Source of the DNA: Paracoccaceae bacterium
Lineage (GTDB): Bacteria > Pseudomonadota > Alphaproteobacteria > Rhodobacterales > Rhodobacteraceae
Length of the DNA stretch: 50,304 nucleotides
Direction: 5' to 3'
NCBI GenBank assembly: GCA_947504705.1
Contig: CANNIA010000027.1
Location: 1 to 50,304, forward strand
Shown here: one piece after another, positions 16,377 to 24,995 of the stretch
Layout: each line of letters starts with the position of its first letter
How positions within the stretch are numbered: the first letter of the stretch is position 1
The notes under the pieces: model-generated
The model's database searches: none
What the model was told of the DNA's origin: nothing
The model's input: the letters and a program-made list of their open reading frames with translations, nothing else
Translations under genes and position numbers: made by a program

Positions 16377-16544
16377 ATGAGCCGACATCTTGCGGATCAT
16401 CGCAGCCAGACCACCGGTGGCCGGTTGAAGCATTTCCTGCGCCTCGCCCGAAAGCCCCGTGAAGCCTGGGCGCGGCCACGGGGCAAGGCCGGGAATGGAC
16501 GGCTAGTCCAGTTCCTGCGGATCGAACGCGGGCGGACGGTCTAA
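16377..16544 (+). CDS. Small, very basic protein (55 aa) with an internal repeat
   Basis: ATG 16377 follows GGGAGG at the usual distance and the frame runs to TAA 16542-16544. The 55-residue product contains 12 Arg, 3 Lys and 3 His against 3 acidic residues. It carries two similar segments, GRLKHFLRLAR (residues 15-25) and GRLVQFLRIER (41-51), i.e. GRL-x2-FLR-[LI]-x-R twice, 26 residues apart. No signal peptide or hydrophobic helix is seen. A candidate promoter lies upstream and a strong hairpin terminator directly downstream, so it could be an independent transcription unit. I recognise no family; nucleic-acid or anionic-surface binding is only a guess from charge. Confidence 0.55.
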   Translation: MSRHLADHRSQTTGGRLKHFLRLARKPREAWARPRGKAGNGRLVQFLRIERGRTV

Positions 16545-16550
16545 GGTAAA

Positions 16551-16583
16551 CCAAAAGGCCGAGCGATAGGCTCGGCCTTGGTT
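16551..16583. terminator. Bidirectional intrinsic terminator between the small ORF and ilvE
   Basis: AAGGCCGAGC (16555-16564) and GCTCGGCCTT (16570-16579) form a perfect 10-bp stem with loop GATAG. The flanking AACC and GGTT can extend it across a small bulge. It sits between convergent genes: 7 bp after the 55-residue ORF stop and about 20 bp from the ilvE stop. The T-runs are short (TTGGTT), so efficiency is uncertain. Confidence 0.65.
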
Positions 16584-16602
16584 CAAGTCTTTCTGACTGC
16601 AA

Positions 16603-17469
16603 TCAGGCGCGGACCAGTTTTTCGTATTCGGTCGCGACGCGCTTGGTCAACTCGCCCACTTCGAACATGTAGTCGCCGATCTGGCCGACCGGGGTGACTT
16701 CGGCGGCGGTGCCGGTCAGCCAGCACTGTTCAAAGCTTTCCAGTTCCTCTGGCATGATGTGGCGTTCGTGGACCTTGATCTGCATGTCTTTCAGCATGCC
16801 GATGACGGTCTGCCGGGTGATGCCGTTCAGGATGCAATCGGCTTTCGGCGTATGCACTTCGCCGTCCTTGACGAAGAAGATGTTGGCCCCGGTCGCCTCG
16901 GCCACATAGCCGCGATAGTCGAACATCATCGCGTCCGAGCAGCCCTTGGCCTCGGCCGCGTGCTTGGACATGGTGCAGATCATGTAAAGCCCGGCGGCCT
17001 TGGCGGCATGGGGGATGGTTTCGGGCGAGGGGCGTTTCCACTTGGCGATGTCCAGCTTGGCACCCTTGAACTTGGCGTCGCCGTAATAGTTGCCCCAGGT
17101 CCAGACGGCCACGGCCATGCGGATCGGGTTCTTGTTGGCGGCGACACCCATCATTTCGCCCGCACCACGCCAAGCGATGGCCCGGATATAGGCGTCGGTC
17201 AGGTTATTGGCTTTCAGCGTTGCCTCTTTTGCGGCGTTGATCTCGGCAACGGAGTAGGGCAGCGGCATGTCCAACAGCTCACCCGACATGCGCAGACGCT
17301 CGGAATGCTCGGTTGACTTGAAGATTTTGCCGTTATAGCAGCGTTCGCCCTCGAACACGGCCGAGGCGTAATGCATCGCATGGGTCAGGATATGGACATT
17401 GGCCGAGCGCCAGTCCACCAGTTTGCCATCCATCCAGATGAACCCGTCGCGATCGTCGTAGCCTGCCAT
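16603..17469 (-). CDS. ilvE: Branched-chain amino acid aminotransferase
   Basis: A PLP fold-type IV transaminase of 288 residues that performs the last step of valine, leucine and isoleucine synthesis (and the first of their breakdown). The PLP lysine is K157 in PHAAKAAGLY; the cofactor and substrate site is seen in YAS-AVFEGERCY and YVAEATGANIFFVKDG. The start is ATG 17469, with GGAGGG 5 nt upstream, which gives the normal length; a 38-residue upstream extension in frame has no ribosome binding site. It is divergent from petP across a 141-bp gap. Confidence 0.95.
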   Translation of the reverse strand: MAGYDDRDGFIWMDGKLVDWRSANVHILTHAMHYASAVFEGERCYNGKIFKSTEHSERLRMSGELLDMPLPYSVAEINAAKEATLKANNLTDAYIRAIAWRGAGEMMGVAANKNPIRMAVAVWTWGNYYGDAKFKGAKLDIAKWKRPSPETIPHAAKAAGLYMICTMSKHAAEAKGCSDAMMFDYRGYVAEATGANIFFVKDGEVHTPKADCILNGITRQTVIGMLKDMQIKVHERHIMPEELESFEQCWLTGTAAEVTPVGQIGDYMFEVGELTKRVATEYEKLVRA

Positions 17470-17610
17470 TTTACCCTCCAGCTTTGCGAATGTTGCGCCA
17501 GATAGGTCCGCTTCGGACAGATTCTTGCGCCAAATCGACGGATGGATATGGGTTCGTGCTTGGAAAGTCAACAAGGCTGACATAAATTCAAGGTAACGAC
17601 GGAGGGTGCG

Positions 17611-18105
17611 ATGGCCGAGAACACAGGTGGCGAGGGGCTGCTGTTCCTGACGGACGAGCAGTTGCGCAAAGGCATCGAGGCGATGTTCTTTGCCTATCGC
17701 GGGTTTACCGCCGACCCCGACCGGATTCTAGAGACCAAGGACTATGGCCGCGCCCATCATCGGGCGGTGCATTTCATCCATCGCAGCCCCGGAACCACGG
17801 TGTCGAACCTGCTGCTGATCCTTGGTGTTACAAAGCAGTCGTTGAATCGTGTGTTGCGCAGTTTGATCGACGATGGCCTTGTTCGCAGTGAAAAGGGCAA
17901 AGTGGATGCGCGGGAACGGCATCTGCATTTGACGGACAAGGGACAGATGCTGGAACGGGAACTTTCAGACGCGCAGCGGGCGCGGATGCGGGCGGCTTAC
18001 CGTACCGCCGGGCCTCAGGCGGTCGCGGGCTTCCGCCAAGTGCTGGAGGCGATGATGGACCCCGAAATGCGGCGTCAGTACAACCGCCTGAAAGAGGGCG
18101 GCTGA
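17611..18105 (+). CDS. petP: MarR-family transcriptional regulator PetP
   Basis: A 164-residue winged-helix protein. The MarR core is clear: TVSNLLLILGVTKQSLNRVLRSLIDDGLV is the recognition region (near residues 62-90), followed by the wing with KVDARERHLHLTDKG. In Rhodobacter capsulatus the petPR pair lies near the cytochrome bc1 genes and PetR is reported as needed for growth; this gene has the matching length and partner. Start ATG 17611 has GGAGGG at good distance. The stop overlaps the petR start by one base (TGATG), indicating translational coupling. Confidence 0.8.
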   Translation: MAENTGGEGLLFLTDEQLRKGIEAMFFAYRGFTADPDRILETKDYGRAHHRAVHFIHRSPGTTVSNLLLILGVTKQSLNRVLRSLIDDGLVRSEKGKVDARERHLHLTDKGQMLERELSDAQRARMRAAYRTAGPQAVAGFRQVLEAMMDPEMRRQYNRLKEGG

Positions 18106-18800
18106 TGCAGGCGGACGCGCATCTTCTGATCGTCGATGATGACGAACGCATCCGGGGGCTGTTGCAGAAGTTCTTGATGCGCAACGGTTTCCTTGTTTCG
18201 GTCGCGCGCGATGCGGCGCAGGCGCGGCGGATCCTCGGCGGGCTGGAATTCGACATGATCGTCATGGACGTGATGATGCCGGGCGAAGACGGCGTGACCC
18301 TGACCCGCGATCTGCGCCGGAAGATGACGACGCCGATCCTGCTGCTGACCGCTCGTGGGGAGACGGCGAACCGGATCGAGGGCTTGGAGGCGGGGGCGGA
18401 TGATTACCTGGTCAAACCCTTCGAGCCGAAGGAATTGCTGCTTCGGATCAACGCCATCCTGCGCCGGGTGCCGCAGGCCCGCGCGGCGGAACCGGTGCGC
18501 AAGGTGATCCACATGGGTGCGGTGCGCTATGACGTCGACCGGGGCGAGATGTGGCGCGGCGAGGCGCAGGTCCGGCTGACCGCGACCGAGGCGCAACTGA
18601 TGCGAATCTTCGCCGCCCAGCCGGGCGTGGCGCTTAGCCGGGAAAAGCTGGTCGGCGACGCCGCGCGCGGAGATGCGGCGCAGGAACGGGCGGTGGATGT
18701 GCAGATCACCCGCCTGCGCCGGAAAATCGAGGATGACGCCAAGGCCCCGCGCTATCTTCAGACGGTGCGCGGCGAAGGCTATATGCTGCAGCCGGACTGA
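18105..18800 (+). CDS. petR: OmpR-type response regulator PetR
   Basis: A 231-residue response regulator. The receiver domain has the acidic pair at DDD11-13, phosphoacceptor Asp55 in IVMDVMMPG, Thr in LLLTARGE and Lys in DYLVKPFEP. The C-terminal winged helix is of OmpR/PhoB type (LTATEAQLMRIFAAQPG... VDVQITRLRRKIEDDAK... GEGYMLQPD). No histidine kinase gene is adjacent; its partner here is the MarR-type PetP, as in Rhodobacter capsulatus. Name by family and context, not proven orthology. Confidence 0.85.
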   Translation: MQADAHLLIVDDDERIRGLLQKFLMRNGFLVSVARDAAQARRILGGLEFDMIVMDVMMPGEDGVTLTRDLRRKMTTPILLLTARGETANRIEGLEAGADDYLVKPFEPKELLLRINAILRRVPQARAAEPVRKVIHMGAVRYDVDRGEMWRGEAQVRLTATEAQLMRIFAAQPGVALSREKLVGDAARGDAAQERAVDVQITRLRRKIEDDAKAPRYLQTVRGEGYMLQPD

Positions 18801-18829
18801 GAGTGGCTGACCCCGGGGCGCTGCCCGCC

Positions 18830-18898
18830 AGCCCATTGGTCTCTTGAACCAATGGCGATACCAATGGGCTACCCCGGAGTATTTGCGCCAAGAGGAAT
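18830..18898 (+). repeat. Competing CCAATGG hairpins plus ACCCCGG-TATTTG element before the deacetylase gene
   Basis: AGCCCATTGGT (18830-18840) can pair perfectly over 11 bp with ACCAATGGGCT (18860-18870), or over 8 bp with the internal ACCAATGG (18848-18855), so two exclusive hairpins are possible. The right arm runs straight into ACCCCGGAGTATTTGCGCC and AAGAGGAAT, ending at the start codon 18899. The core matches the element upstream of queG (12991-13042). The first hairpin lies about 30 bp after petR and might terminate that transcript, but has no clear U-tail. Confidence 0.5.
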
Positions 18899-19813
18899 AT
18901 GCGGGTGCTTGTCTATATGCATGAGGCTTCTCGCGGCCATGTGACGCCCCCCGGCCATCCGGAGCGCGTGGAACGGTTGGCGGCAGTGGAGCGCGGGCTT
19001 GAAGGCATCGCGGTCGAGAGGCGCGACTGCCCGATGGGGGAGGAGGCCGACGTGCTGCGCTGCCATCCCTCGCGCTATCTGGAGCGGGTTAAGGCGGCGG
19101 TTCCGCGTGAGGGTTGGGCGCAGCTGGATGGGGATACGTTCCTGTCTCCGGGGTCGTTTGACGCCGCCATGCGGGCGGTGGGCGGGATTTGCGTGGCGGT
19201 GGATGCGGTTGCTACAGGCGAGGCGAAAACGGCGTTTGTCGCTGCACGCCCGCCGGGCCACCATGCCGAACGCGAAACGGCGATGGGGTTCTGTCTGTTC
19301 GGCACGGTGGCCATCGGGGCCAAGCGGGCGCTAGACCATCATGGTTTGAAACGGGTCGCCATTGTCGATTTCGACGTGCACCACGGCAACGGGACGCAGG
19401 ATCTGCTGTGGGAAGAGGGGCGGTGTCTCTTCGCCTCGTCCCACCAGATGCCGCTTTATCCGGGCAGCGGTAGCCCAAAAGAGCGCGGCGCGCAGGGGCA
19501 AATCCTGAATGTGCCGTTGCATTCAGGGTCCGGTGGCAGCGCGATGCGCGAGGCCTATGAGCGGCTGGTGTTCCCGGCGCTGGCGGATTGGGGCCCGGAG
19601 TTATTGCTCATCTCGGCCGGGTTCGATGCCCATGCCGATGACCCCCTCGCGGGCCTTGAATGGCATGCAGAGGATTACCGCTGGCTGACGGATCGGTTGT
19701 GCGATTTTGCGGGCGGGCGGGTGGTGTCCACCCTGGAGGGCGGTTATGATCTTGACGCGCTGGCGGCTTCGGTCGCGGCGCATGTAGGCGTTTTGCAGGA
19801 GCGGGGCAGATGA
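18899..19813 (+). CDS. Histone deacetylase family protein (zinc amidohydrolase)
   Basis: A 304-residue member of the arginase/deacetylase fold. Active-site motifs: ARPPGHHAERETAMGFC with the His pair at 121-122, zinc ligands Asp159 and His161 in DFDVHHGNGTQD, a further Asp in ISAGFDAHADDPL, and the catalytic Tyr in EGGYDLDAL. Bacterial members remove acetyl groups from polyamines, small molecules or proteins; the true substrate here is unknown. The start follows GAGGAA. Its stop overlaps the xseB start by 4 bp (ATGA), so it heads an operon with xseB, ispA and probably dxs. Confidence 0.92.
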   Translation: MRVLVYMHEASRGHVTPPGHPERVERLAAVERGLEGIAVERRDCPMGEEADVLRCHPSRYLERVKAAVPREGWAQLDGDTFLSPGSFDAAMRAVGGICVAVDAVATGEAKTAFVAARPPGHHAERETAMGFCLFGTVAIGAKRALDHHGLKRVAIVDFDVHHGNGTQDLLWEEGRCLFASSHQMPLYPGSGSPKERGAQGQILNVPLHSGSGGSAMREAYERLVFPALADWGPELLLISAGFDAHADDPLAGLEWHAEDYRWLTDRLCDFAGGRVVSTLEGGYDLDALAASVAAHVGVLQERGR

Positions 19814-20049
19814 GCGAGATACCTGTCGAGGGAATGAGCTTCGAGGAGGCCATGGCCGCGCTGGAGCAGGTCGTGGGCGCGCTGGAGCGCGGCGAAGTGG
19901 CGCTGGAGCAATCGATTGCCTTGTACGAACGCGGGGCCAAGCTGAAGGCGCATTGCGCGGCAAAGCTGGCTGAAGCGGAAGAGAAGGTCGAACTGATCCG
20001 CGCACAGGAAGGCCGTGCAGTTGGCATCACCCCGGCGGAGGGGATGTGA
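19810..20049 (+). CDS. xseB: Exodeoxyribonuclease VII small subunit
   Basis: A 79-residue helical protein that joins XseA to form the single-strand-specific exonuclease VII. The family signature SFEEAMAALEQVVGALERGEVALEQ (broken here at its Glu/Leu-rich repeats) and the second helix SIALYERGAKLKAHC are clear. Length is typical. Overlaps both neighbours by 4 bp (ATGA upstream, GTGA downstream); the order xseB-ispA-dxs is common in proteobacteria. xseA is not in this window. Confidence 0.95.
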   Translation: MSEIPVEGMSFEEAMAALEQVVGALERGEVALEQSIALYERGAKLKAHCAAKLAEAEEKVELIRAQEGRAVGITPAEGM

Positions 20050-20915
20050 GCTTTTCGGAACGGTTGCAGGCCGATGCCGCGCTGATCGAGGCGCGGCTTG
20101 GTGCTGCCCTGAAGGATAAGGCCGACCAGCCGGTGACCCATGCGATGGGTTATGCCCTGCGCGGCGGCAAGCGGCTGCGCGGGTTTCTGGTGCTGGAAAG
20201 CGCGCGGATGCTGGGCGTTACCAAAGGTCAGGCGATCAGTGCGGCGGCGGCGGTCGAGGCGCTGCATGCCTATAGCCTGGTGCACGACGATTTGCCCTGC
20301 ATGGATGATGATGACCTCCGGCGTGGTCAGCCAACGGTGCACCGGAAATGGGACGAGGCGACGGCGGTTCTGGCCGGGGATGCCCTGCAGACGCTGGCCT
20401 TCGAATTGCTGTGCGACCCGGCGCTGGGTTCCCCGGAGCGTCGGATGGCGCTGGTTGCCGGACTGGCCAAGGCATCCGGCATCGACGGAATGGTTCTTGG
20501 CCAGGCCCTGGACATTGCGGCCGAGACGGCGGGGCGACCTTTGACTCTGGAGGAGATCACCGCTTTGCAAGCCGGCAAGACCGGGGCGCTGATCGGCTTT
20601 GCGGCCGAGGCCGGTGCGGTCCTTGCCGGGGCTGACCCTGCCCCGCTGCGCCACTATGCCGCCGCGCTTGGACTTGCGTTCCAGATCGCCGATGACATCC
20701 TTGACGTAACCGGAGATCCGGCCAAGACCGGCAAGCGGGTGCAAAAGGATGCCAGCGCGGGCAAGGCGACATTCGTCTCGCTTCTGGGGCTGGACGCTGC
20801 AAAGGCCCGGGCAGCGGCTTTGGTGGCCGAGGCCGAGGCGGCACTGGCCGGGTATGGAAAGGCCGCGGCGAACTTGATCGATGCGGCGCGCTTCGTTATT
20901 GCGCGTGAAAGCTGA
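20046..20915 (+). CDS. ispA: Farnesyl/geranyl diphosphate synthase
   Basis: A 289-residue trans-isoprenyl diphosphate synthase condensing IPP with DMAPP and GPP. The first Asp-rich motif is DDLPCMDDDDLRRG near residue 83, the second is IADDILDVTGD near residue 218, and GKRLRGFLVLE marks the IPP-binding region. Start is GTG 20046 overlapping the xseB stop. It feeds quinone, undecaprenyl and carotenoid synthesis, and sits next to dxs, the entry enzyme of the MEP pathway. Confidence 0.94.
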   Translation: MSFSERLQADAALIEARLGAALKDKADQPVTHAMGYALRGGKRLRGFLVLESARMLGVTKGQAISAAAAVEALHAYSLVHDDLPCMDDDDLRRGQPTVHRKWDEATAVLAGDALQTLAFELLCDPALGSPERRMALVAGLAKASGIDGMVLGQALDIAAETAGRPLTLEEITALQAGKTGALIGFAAEAGAVLAGADPAPLRHYAAALGLAFQIADDILDVTGDPAKTGKRVQKDASAGKATFVSLLGLDAAKARAAALVAEAEAALAGYGKAAANLIDAARFVIARES

Positions 20916-20933
20916 GCTCCATAGGCAGGCATT

Positions 20934-22847
20934 ATGACCGACCGACCCGCTACACCACTCCTTGACCGGGTAAGGGTTCCCCAGGACCTCAAGGCCCTCA
21001 GCGACCGCGAGCTGCACCAGCTGGCCGGAGAACTGCGGGCCGAGACGATTTCGGCGGTCTCGGTCACGGGCGGGCATCTTGGGGCGGGGCTTGGCGTTGT
21101 TGAACTGACGGTGGCGATCCACGCCGTCTTTGACACCCCGCGCGACAAGCTGATCTGGGACGTCGGCCACCAGTGCTACCCGCACAAGATCCTGACCGGG
21201 CGGCGCGACCGGATCCGGACTTTGCGGACCGAGGGCGGGCTGTCGGGCTTTACCAAGCGCAGCGAGTCTCCCTATGACCCGTTCGGGGCGGCGCATTCGT
21301 CCACCTCGATCTCGGCGGCTTTGGGCTTTGCGATGGCCGCTGATCTGGGAGGTGACCCCGGCGATGCGATTGCGGTGATCGGCGATGGGGCGATGTCGGC
21401 GGGCATGGCCTTTGAGGCGATGAACAACGCGGGCCATCTGGGCAAGCGGCTGTTTGTCGTGCTGAACGACAACGAGATGTCGATTGCCCCGCCGGTCGGG
21501 GCGCTGTCGTCCTATCTGAGCGGCCTTTACTCCGCGCCGCCCATGCAGGACCTGAAGCAGGTGGCCAAGGGAATTGTCAGCCTGCTGCCCTCACCCTTTC
21601 AGGAAGGTGCCAAGCGGGCCAAGGAAATGCTGAAGGGCATGGCCGTCGGCAGCACGTTCTTTGAATCGCTGGGGTTCGAATATGTCGGCCCGATTGACGG
21701 GCATGATCTTGAACAGCTGTTGCCGGTCTTGCGGACGGTGAAGGCGCGGGCGACGGGGCCGGTCCTGATCCATGTGCTGACCAAGAAGGGCAAGGGCTAT
21801 GCCCCGGCCGAGGCGGCGCGCGACAAGGGCCATGCAACGGGCAAGTTCGATGTGCTGACCGGGGTGCAGGTGAAGGCGGCCTCGAATGCTCCCAGTTATA
21901 CGAAGGTCTTCGCGCAGTCGCTGGTGGCCGAGGCGGAGCGGGACGACAAGATCGTCGCGGTCACGGCGGCGATGCCGGACGGGACGGGGCTGAACTTGTT
22001 CGCCGGGCGGTTCCCGAAGCGGTGCTTTGATGTGGGGATTGCGGAGCAGCATGCGGTGACCTTCTCGGCTGGTCTTGCGGCGGGGGGGATGAAACCCTTT
22101 TGCGCGATCTATTCGACCTTCCTGCAGCGCGGCTATGATCAGGTCGTGCATGACGTGGCGATCCAGCGGCTGCCGGTTCGCTTCGCGATTGATCGGGCAG
22201 GGCTTGTGGGGGCCGATGGGGCGACGCATGCGGGGGCCTTTGACGTGGGCTTCATGGCGACCCTGCCCGGCATGGTGGTGATGGCGGCGGCGGATGAGGC
22301 GGAGCTGGTTCATATGGTGGCCACGGCGGCGGCCCACGACGGGGGTCCGATTGCCTTCCGTTATCCGCGCGGGGAGGGCGTGGGGGTGGAGATGCCCGCG
22401 CGTGGGGTTCCGCTGGAGATCGGTCGCGGGCGGGTGATCCGGGAAGGCTCACGGGTCGCGATCCTGTCCTTCGGGACGCGACTGGCGGAGAGCCTGAAAG
22501 CCGCCGAGGCGCTGGCTGCTCGGGGCGTGTCGGTCACGGTCGCGGATGCCCGGTTTGCCAAGCCCCTCGATGAGGAGCTGATCCTGCGGTTGGCGCGGGG
22601 GCATGAGGCTTTGATCACGGTTGAGGAGGGCGCGATTGGGGGCTTCGGGTCGCTGGTGGCTCAGTTGCTGGCCGAGGCCGGGGTGTTCGACCGGGGGCTG
22701 AAGTTCCGCTCGATGGTCCTGCCGGATATCTTCATCGATCAGGCCTCGCCGGAGGCGATGTATCGGGTCGCCGGGCTGGATGCGGGGCATATCGAGGCGA
22801 AGGTTCTGGAGGCGCTGGGGGTTGCTGTGGTGGGGAAGCGGGCGTGA
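20934..22847 (+). CDS. dxs: 1-deoxy-D-xylulose-5-phosphate synthase
   Basis: A thiamine-diphosphate enzyme of 637 residues making DXP from pyruvate and glyceraldehyde 3-phosphate, the first step of the MEP isoprenoid pathway. The N-terminal [15 protein letters not shown] and the ThDP motif [18 protein letters not shown] are present, as are the catalytic Glu region [17 protein letters not shown] and the C-terminal transketolase domain. Full length. It starts 18 bp after ispA. Confidence 0.97.
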   Translation: MTDRPATPLLDRVRVPQDLKALSDRELHQLAGELRAETISAVSVTGGHLGAGLGVVELTVAIHAVFDTPRDKLIWDVGHQCYPHKILTGRRDRIRTLRTEGGLSGFTKRSESPYDPFGAAHSSTSISAALGFAMAADLGGDPGDAIAVIGDGAMSAGMAFEAMNNAGHLGKRLFVVLNDNEMSIAPPVGALSSYLSGLYSAPPMQDLKQVAKGIVSLLPSPFQEGAKRAKEMLKGMAVGSTFFESLGFEYVGPIDGHDLEQLLPVLRTVKARATGPVLIHVLTKKGKGYAPAEAARDKGHATGKFDVLTGVQVKAASNAPSYTKVFAQSLVAEAERDDKIVAVTAAMPDGTGLNLFAGRFPKRCFDVGIAEQHAVTFSAGLAAGGMKPFCAIYSTFLQRGYDQVVHDVAIQRLPVRFAIDRAGLVGADGATHAGAFDVGFMATLPGMVVMAAADEAELVHMVATAAAHDGGPIAFRYPRGEGVGVEMPARGVPLEIGRGRVIREGSRVAILSFGTRLAESLKAAEALAARGVSVTVADARFAKPLDEELILRLARGHEALITVEEGAIGGFGSLVAQLLAEAGVFDRGLKFRSMVLPDIFIDQASPEAMYRVAGLDAGHIEAKVLEALGVAVVGKRA

Positions 22848-22850
22848 GGT

Positions 22851-22876
22851 AAGATGGGCGGATCGCCCATCCTACG
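22851..22876. repeat. Short palindromic repeat / likely terminator after dxs
   Basis: GATGGGCG (22854-22861) and CGCCCATC (22865-22872) form a perfect 8-bp stem with a 3-nt loop; flanking GTA and TAC can add three pairs across a mismatch. There is no T-run. The same GTAGGRTGGGC-type arm occurs at 39241-39268, so this is probably a dispersed palindrome used as a transcript end. Confidence 0.5.
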
Positions 22877-23000
22877 GGGCTGGGTGTCCACGCAGGACGG
22901 ATTGCGTAAGGGATTGATTTTGTTTGAGTGAGGGTGTGGACGTTAAGGGTTTGGTAAGTGTCCACCGCGAGATGATAGAAAGCATGTGCTTGGAGGCTGA

Positions 23001-23933
23001 ATGCCAATTCCTGATTTTCAGACAGCAATGTTGCCGGTGCTTCGCGCATTCAGTAATGGCGCGCAAAGTGTAGCCGAGGTGTTGCCAGTCCTTCGCACCG
23101 AATTCTCCATCAGCGACGAAGAAGCCGAGGAACTTTTGCCAAGCGGTCGGATAACGACTTTGCAAAGTCGAGCGCATTGGGCGCGAACCTACCTGTCCAA
23201 GGCTGGCCTTTTGACGTCACCCAGCCGCAACCGGCACGTCATCACTGCGGCTGGCCGCGACCTACTTGCCAGCGGCGTCACACGCATCGACATGAAGGCC
23301 TTGGAGCGGTTCCCGGCCTACGTCGCGTGGAAGGAGAAAGAAACGACGGCTGAAACCCAACAAACGCAGCCTGCTACGCAAACGGGAGAGTCTGCGGTTA
23401 TTCAAACGCCGGAGGAACGGATCGAACGGGACTTTGCCGATATCCAAGCATCCTTGACTGATGACCTTCTTTCAGCAGTTCAAGGCATGACACCGAAGCA
23501 GTTTGAACAACTGATCGTCGATCTCCTTCTGAAGATGGGCTACGGCGGCGGCGACAGGGCGATGGGCGAGCGGATCGGAAAATCCGGCGACGGCGGCATT
23601 GACGGGATCATCAACGAGGACGCTTTGGGGCTGGATGCGGTCTATGTTCAGGCCAAGCGCTATGCCCCAGACAGCAAGGTCGGGCGACCTGCCTTGCAGG
23701 CCTTTGTGGGGTCATTGACCGGTGGGGGGGCGAACAAGGGGGTGTTTGTCACCACCTCGGATTTCTCACGCGAGGCGCGGGACTACCTGAACAAGGTGCA
23801 GCACCGGATCGTGCTGATCAATGGCGAACGGCTGGCGCGGCTGATGATCCAGCACGAGGTGGGCGTGCGGGCGCGGCGGAGTTTTGTCATCCGTTCTGTG
23901 GATGAGGATTATTTCGCTGACCCGGAGGGGTGA
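23001..23933 (+). CDS. Mrr-type (type IV) restriction endonuclease
   Basis: A 310-residue protein with an Mrr N-terminal winged-helix domain (residues 1-90: PVLRAFSNG... RTYLSKAGLL), a linker rich in Thr/Gln/Glu, and a C-terminal PD-(D/E)xK Mrr catalytic domain from about residue 160 (MTPKQFEQLIVDLLLKMGYGG, GDGGIDGII, VYVQAKRY with the QxK, then FVGSLTGGGANKGVFVTTSDFS). Mrr enzymes cut modified DNA without a partner methylase; none is adjacent here. Start ATG 23001 follows GGAGG. It stands alone between two short palindromic repeats, which suggests cargo gained by transfer. Confidence 0.9.
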   Translation: MPIPDFQTAMLPVLRAFSNGAQSVAEVLPVLRTEFSISDEEAEELLPSGRITTLQSRAHWARTYLSKAGLLTSPSRNRHVITAAGRDLLASGVTRIDMKALERFPAYVAWKEKETTAETQQTQPATQTGESAVIQTPEERIERDFADIQASLTDDLLSAVQGMTPKQFEQLIVDLLLKMGYGGGDRAMGERIGKSGDGGIDGIINEDALGLDAVYVQAKRYAPDSKVGRPALQAFVGSLTGGGANKGVFVTTSDFSREARDYLNKVQHRIVLINGERLARLMIQHEVGVRARRSFVIRSVDEDYFADPEG

Positions 23934-23935
23934 AG

Positions 23936-23958
23936 GAGTCGGGGTGAACCCCGACCTA
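23936..23958. repeat. Palindromic hairpin between mrr and the convergent peptidase gene
   Basis: GTCGGGG (23938-23944) pairs perfectly with CCCCGAC (23949-23955) around a TGAA loop; an 8-bp pairing with a 2-nt loop is drawn if the T and A are included. It lies 5 bp after the mrr stop and about 14 bp from the stop of the minus-strand gene, so it may terminate both. No strong T-run is present. Confidence 0.5.
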
Positions 23959-23968
23959 GGGGTGGGGA

Positions 23969-24940
23969 TCACCCGCCGCGCAGCCCGTCCATCACCTTTA
24001 CCAATGCCTCGCTGATGCCGGGTTCGGACAGGGCGTGGCCGGCGAGGGGGATCATCCGCAGATCGCATTTCTCCCAGCCCTTGGCCAGCGACCAGGCGGA
24101 GTGCGGCGGGCAGACCATGTCGTAGCGGCCTTGGACAATGCTGGCGGGGATGTGCTCGATCCGGTGGCGTTCGCGCAGGATCCAGCCATCGGTTTCCAGA
24201 AAGCCCGCGTTCTGGAAGTAGTGGTTTTCCAGCCGGGCGAAGGTGCGGGAATAGTCGGAGGGGCTTTCGCCGAACGCGCCTTCATTGTGGATCGAGGCGA
24301 GGGCGTTTTCCCAGTTCGCCCAGATCCGGCCAAAGCGGCCTTCCTCGATCAGGTTGCCGGAGAAAAGGCGGCGGTGGTAGGCGGAGACGAGGTCGTGCCG
24401 TTCCGAAGCCGGGATGACATCGGTAAAGCGCGCCCAGAGGTCGGGGAAGAAGGATCCGGCACCGCCGCCGTAGAACCATTGCAGCTCATCCTGAGTCATG
24501 AGGAAGACGCCGCGCAGCACAAGCTGACGAACGCGGGTTGGGTGGGTAATGGCGTAGATCAGGGCCAGCGTTGCGCCCCAGCTGCCGCCAAAGGCGATGA
24601 AGCTGTCGATGCCAAGGGTGGTGCGGATGGTTTCGATGTCCTCAACCAGATGCCAGGTTGTATTCGCCTCGACTGATGCATGCGGGCGGGACCGGCCACA
24701 GCCGCGCTGGTCAAACAGGATCACGCGATAGGTGCGCGGGTCAAAATACCGGCGCATGGCGGGGGAACAACCTCCACCGGGGCCACCGTGGAAGACGATG
24801 ACGGGCCGACCTTCAGGATTGCCGCATTGTTCGACATAGACGGTGTGACCATCGCCCATGTCGATCATCCGCTGATCGAAGGGTTCGATCGGCGGGTAAA
24901 GATACTCGACTGCGCGCTTTTGCCCTGATCTTTGATCCAT
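23969..24940 (-). CDS. pip: Proline iminopeptidase
   Basis: A 323-residue alpha/beta-hydrolase (peptidase family S33) that removes N-terminal proline from peptides. The oxyanion segment [22 protein letters not shown], and the nucleophile elbow [13 protein letters not shown] are exact family hallmarks; [11 protein letters not shown] supplies the acid and LAGHALSE the His. I choose ATG 24940 (MDQRSGQKR...), giving the usual length; the frame is open further upstream but enters the divergent ubiG promoter region and ubiG. Divergent from ubiG with a 55-bp gap. Confidence 0.94.
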   Translation of the reverse strand: MDQRSGQKRAVEYLYPPIEPFDQRMIDMGDGHTVYVEQCGNPEGRPVIVFHGGPGGGCSPAMRRYFDPRTYRVILFDQRGCGRSRPHASVEANTTWHLVEDIETIRTTLGIDSFIAFGGSWGATLALIYAITHPTRVRQLVLRGVFLMTQDELQWFYGGGAGSFFPDLWARFTDVIPASERHDLVSAYHRRLFSGNLIEEGRFGRIWANWENALASIHNEGAFGESPSDYSRTFARLENHYFQNAGFLETDGWILRERHRIEHIPASIVQGRYDMVCPPHSAWSLAKGWEKCDLRMIPLAGHALSEPGISEALVKVMDGLRGG

Positions 24941-24995
24941 CGCTGCCCTATATAACCGGGGGAAAGCCCGGTGTCGAAGGGCAAAGGAGTGGGCG

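Noticed and set aside
19608-21437. A 609-codon minus-strand frame opposite xseB, ispA and dxs
   Set aside because: Covers three certain plus-strand genes; Arg/Gly/Pro-rich product without domains.
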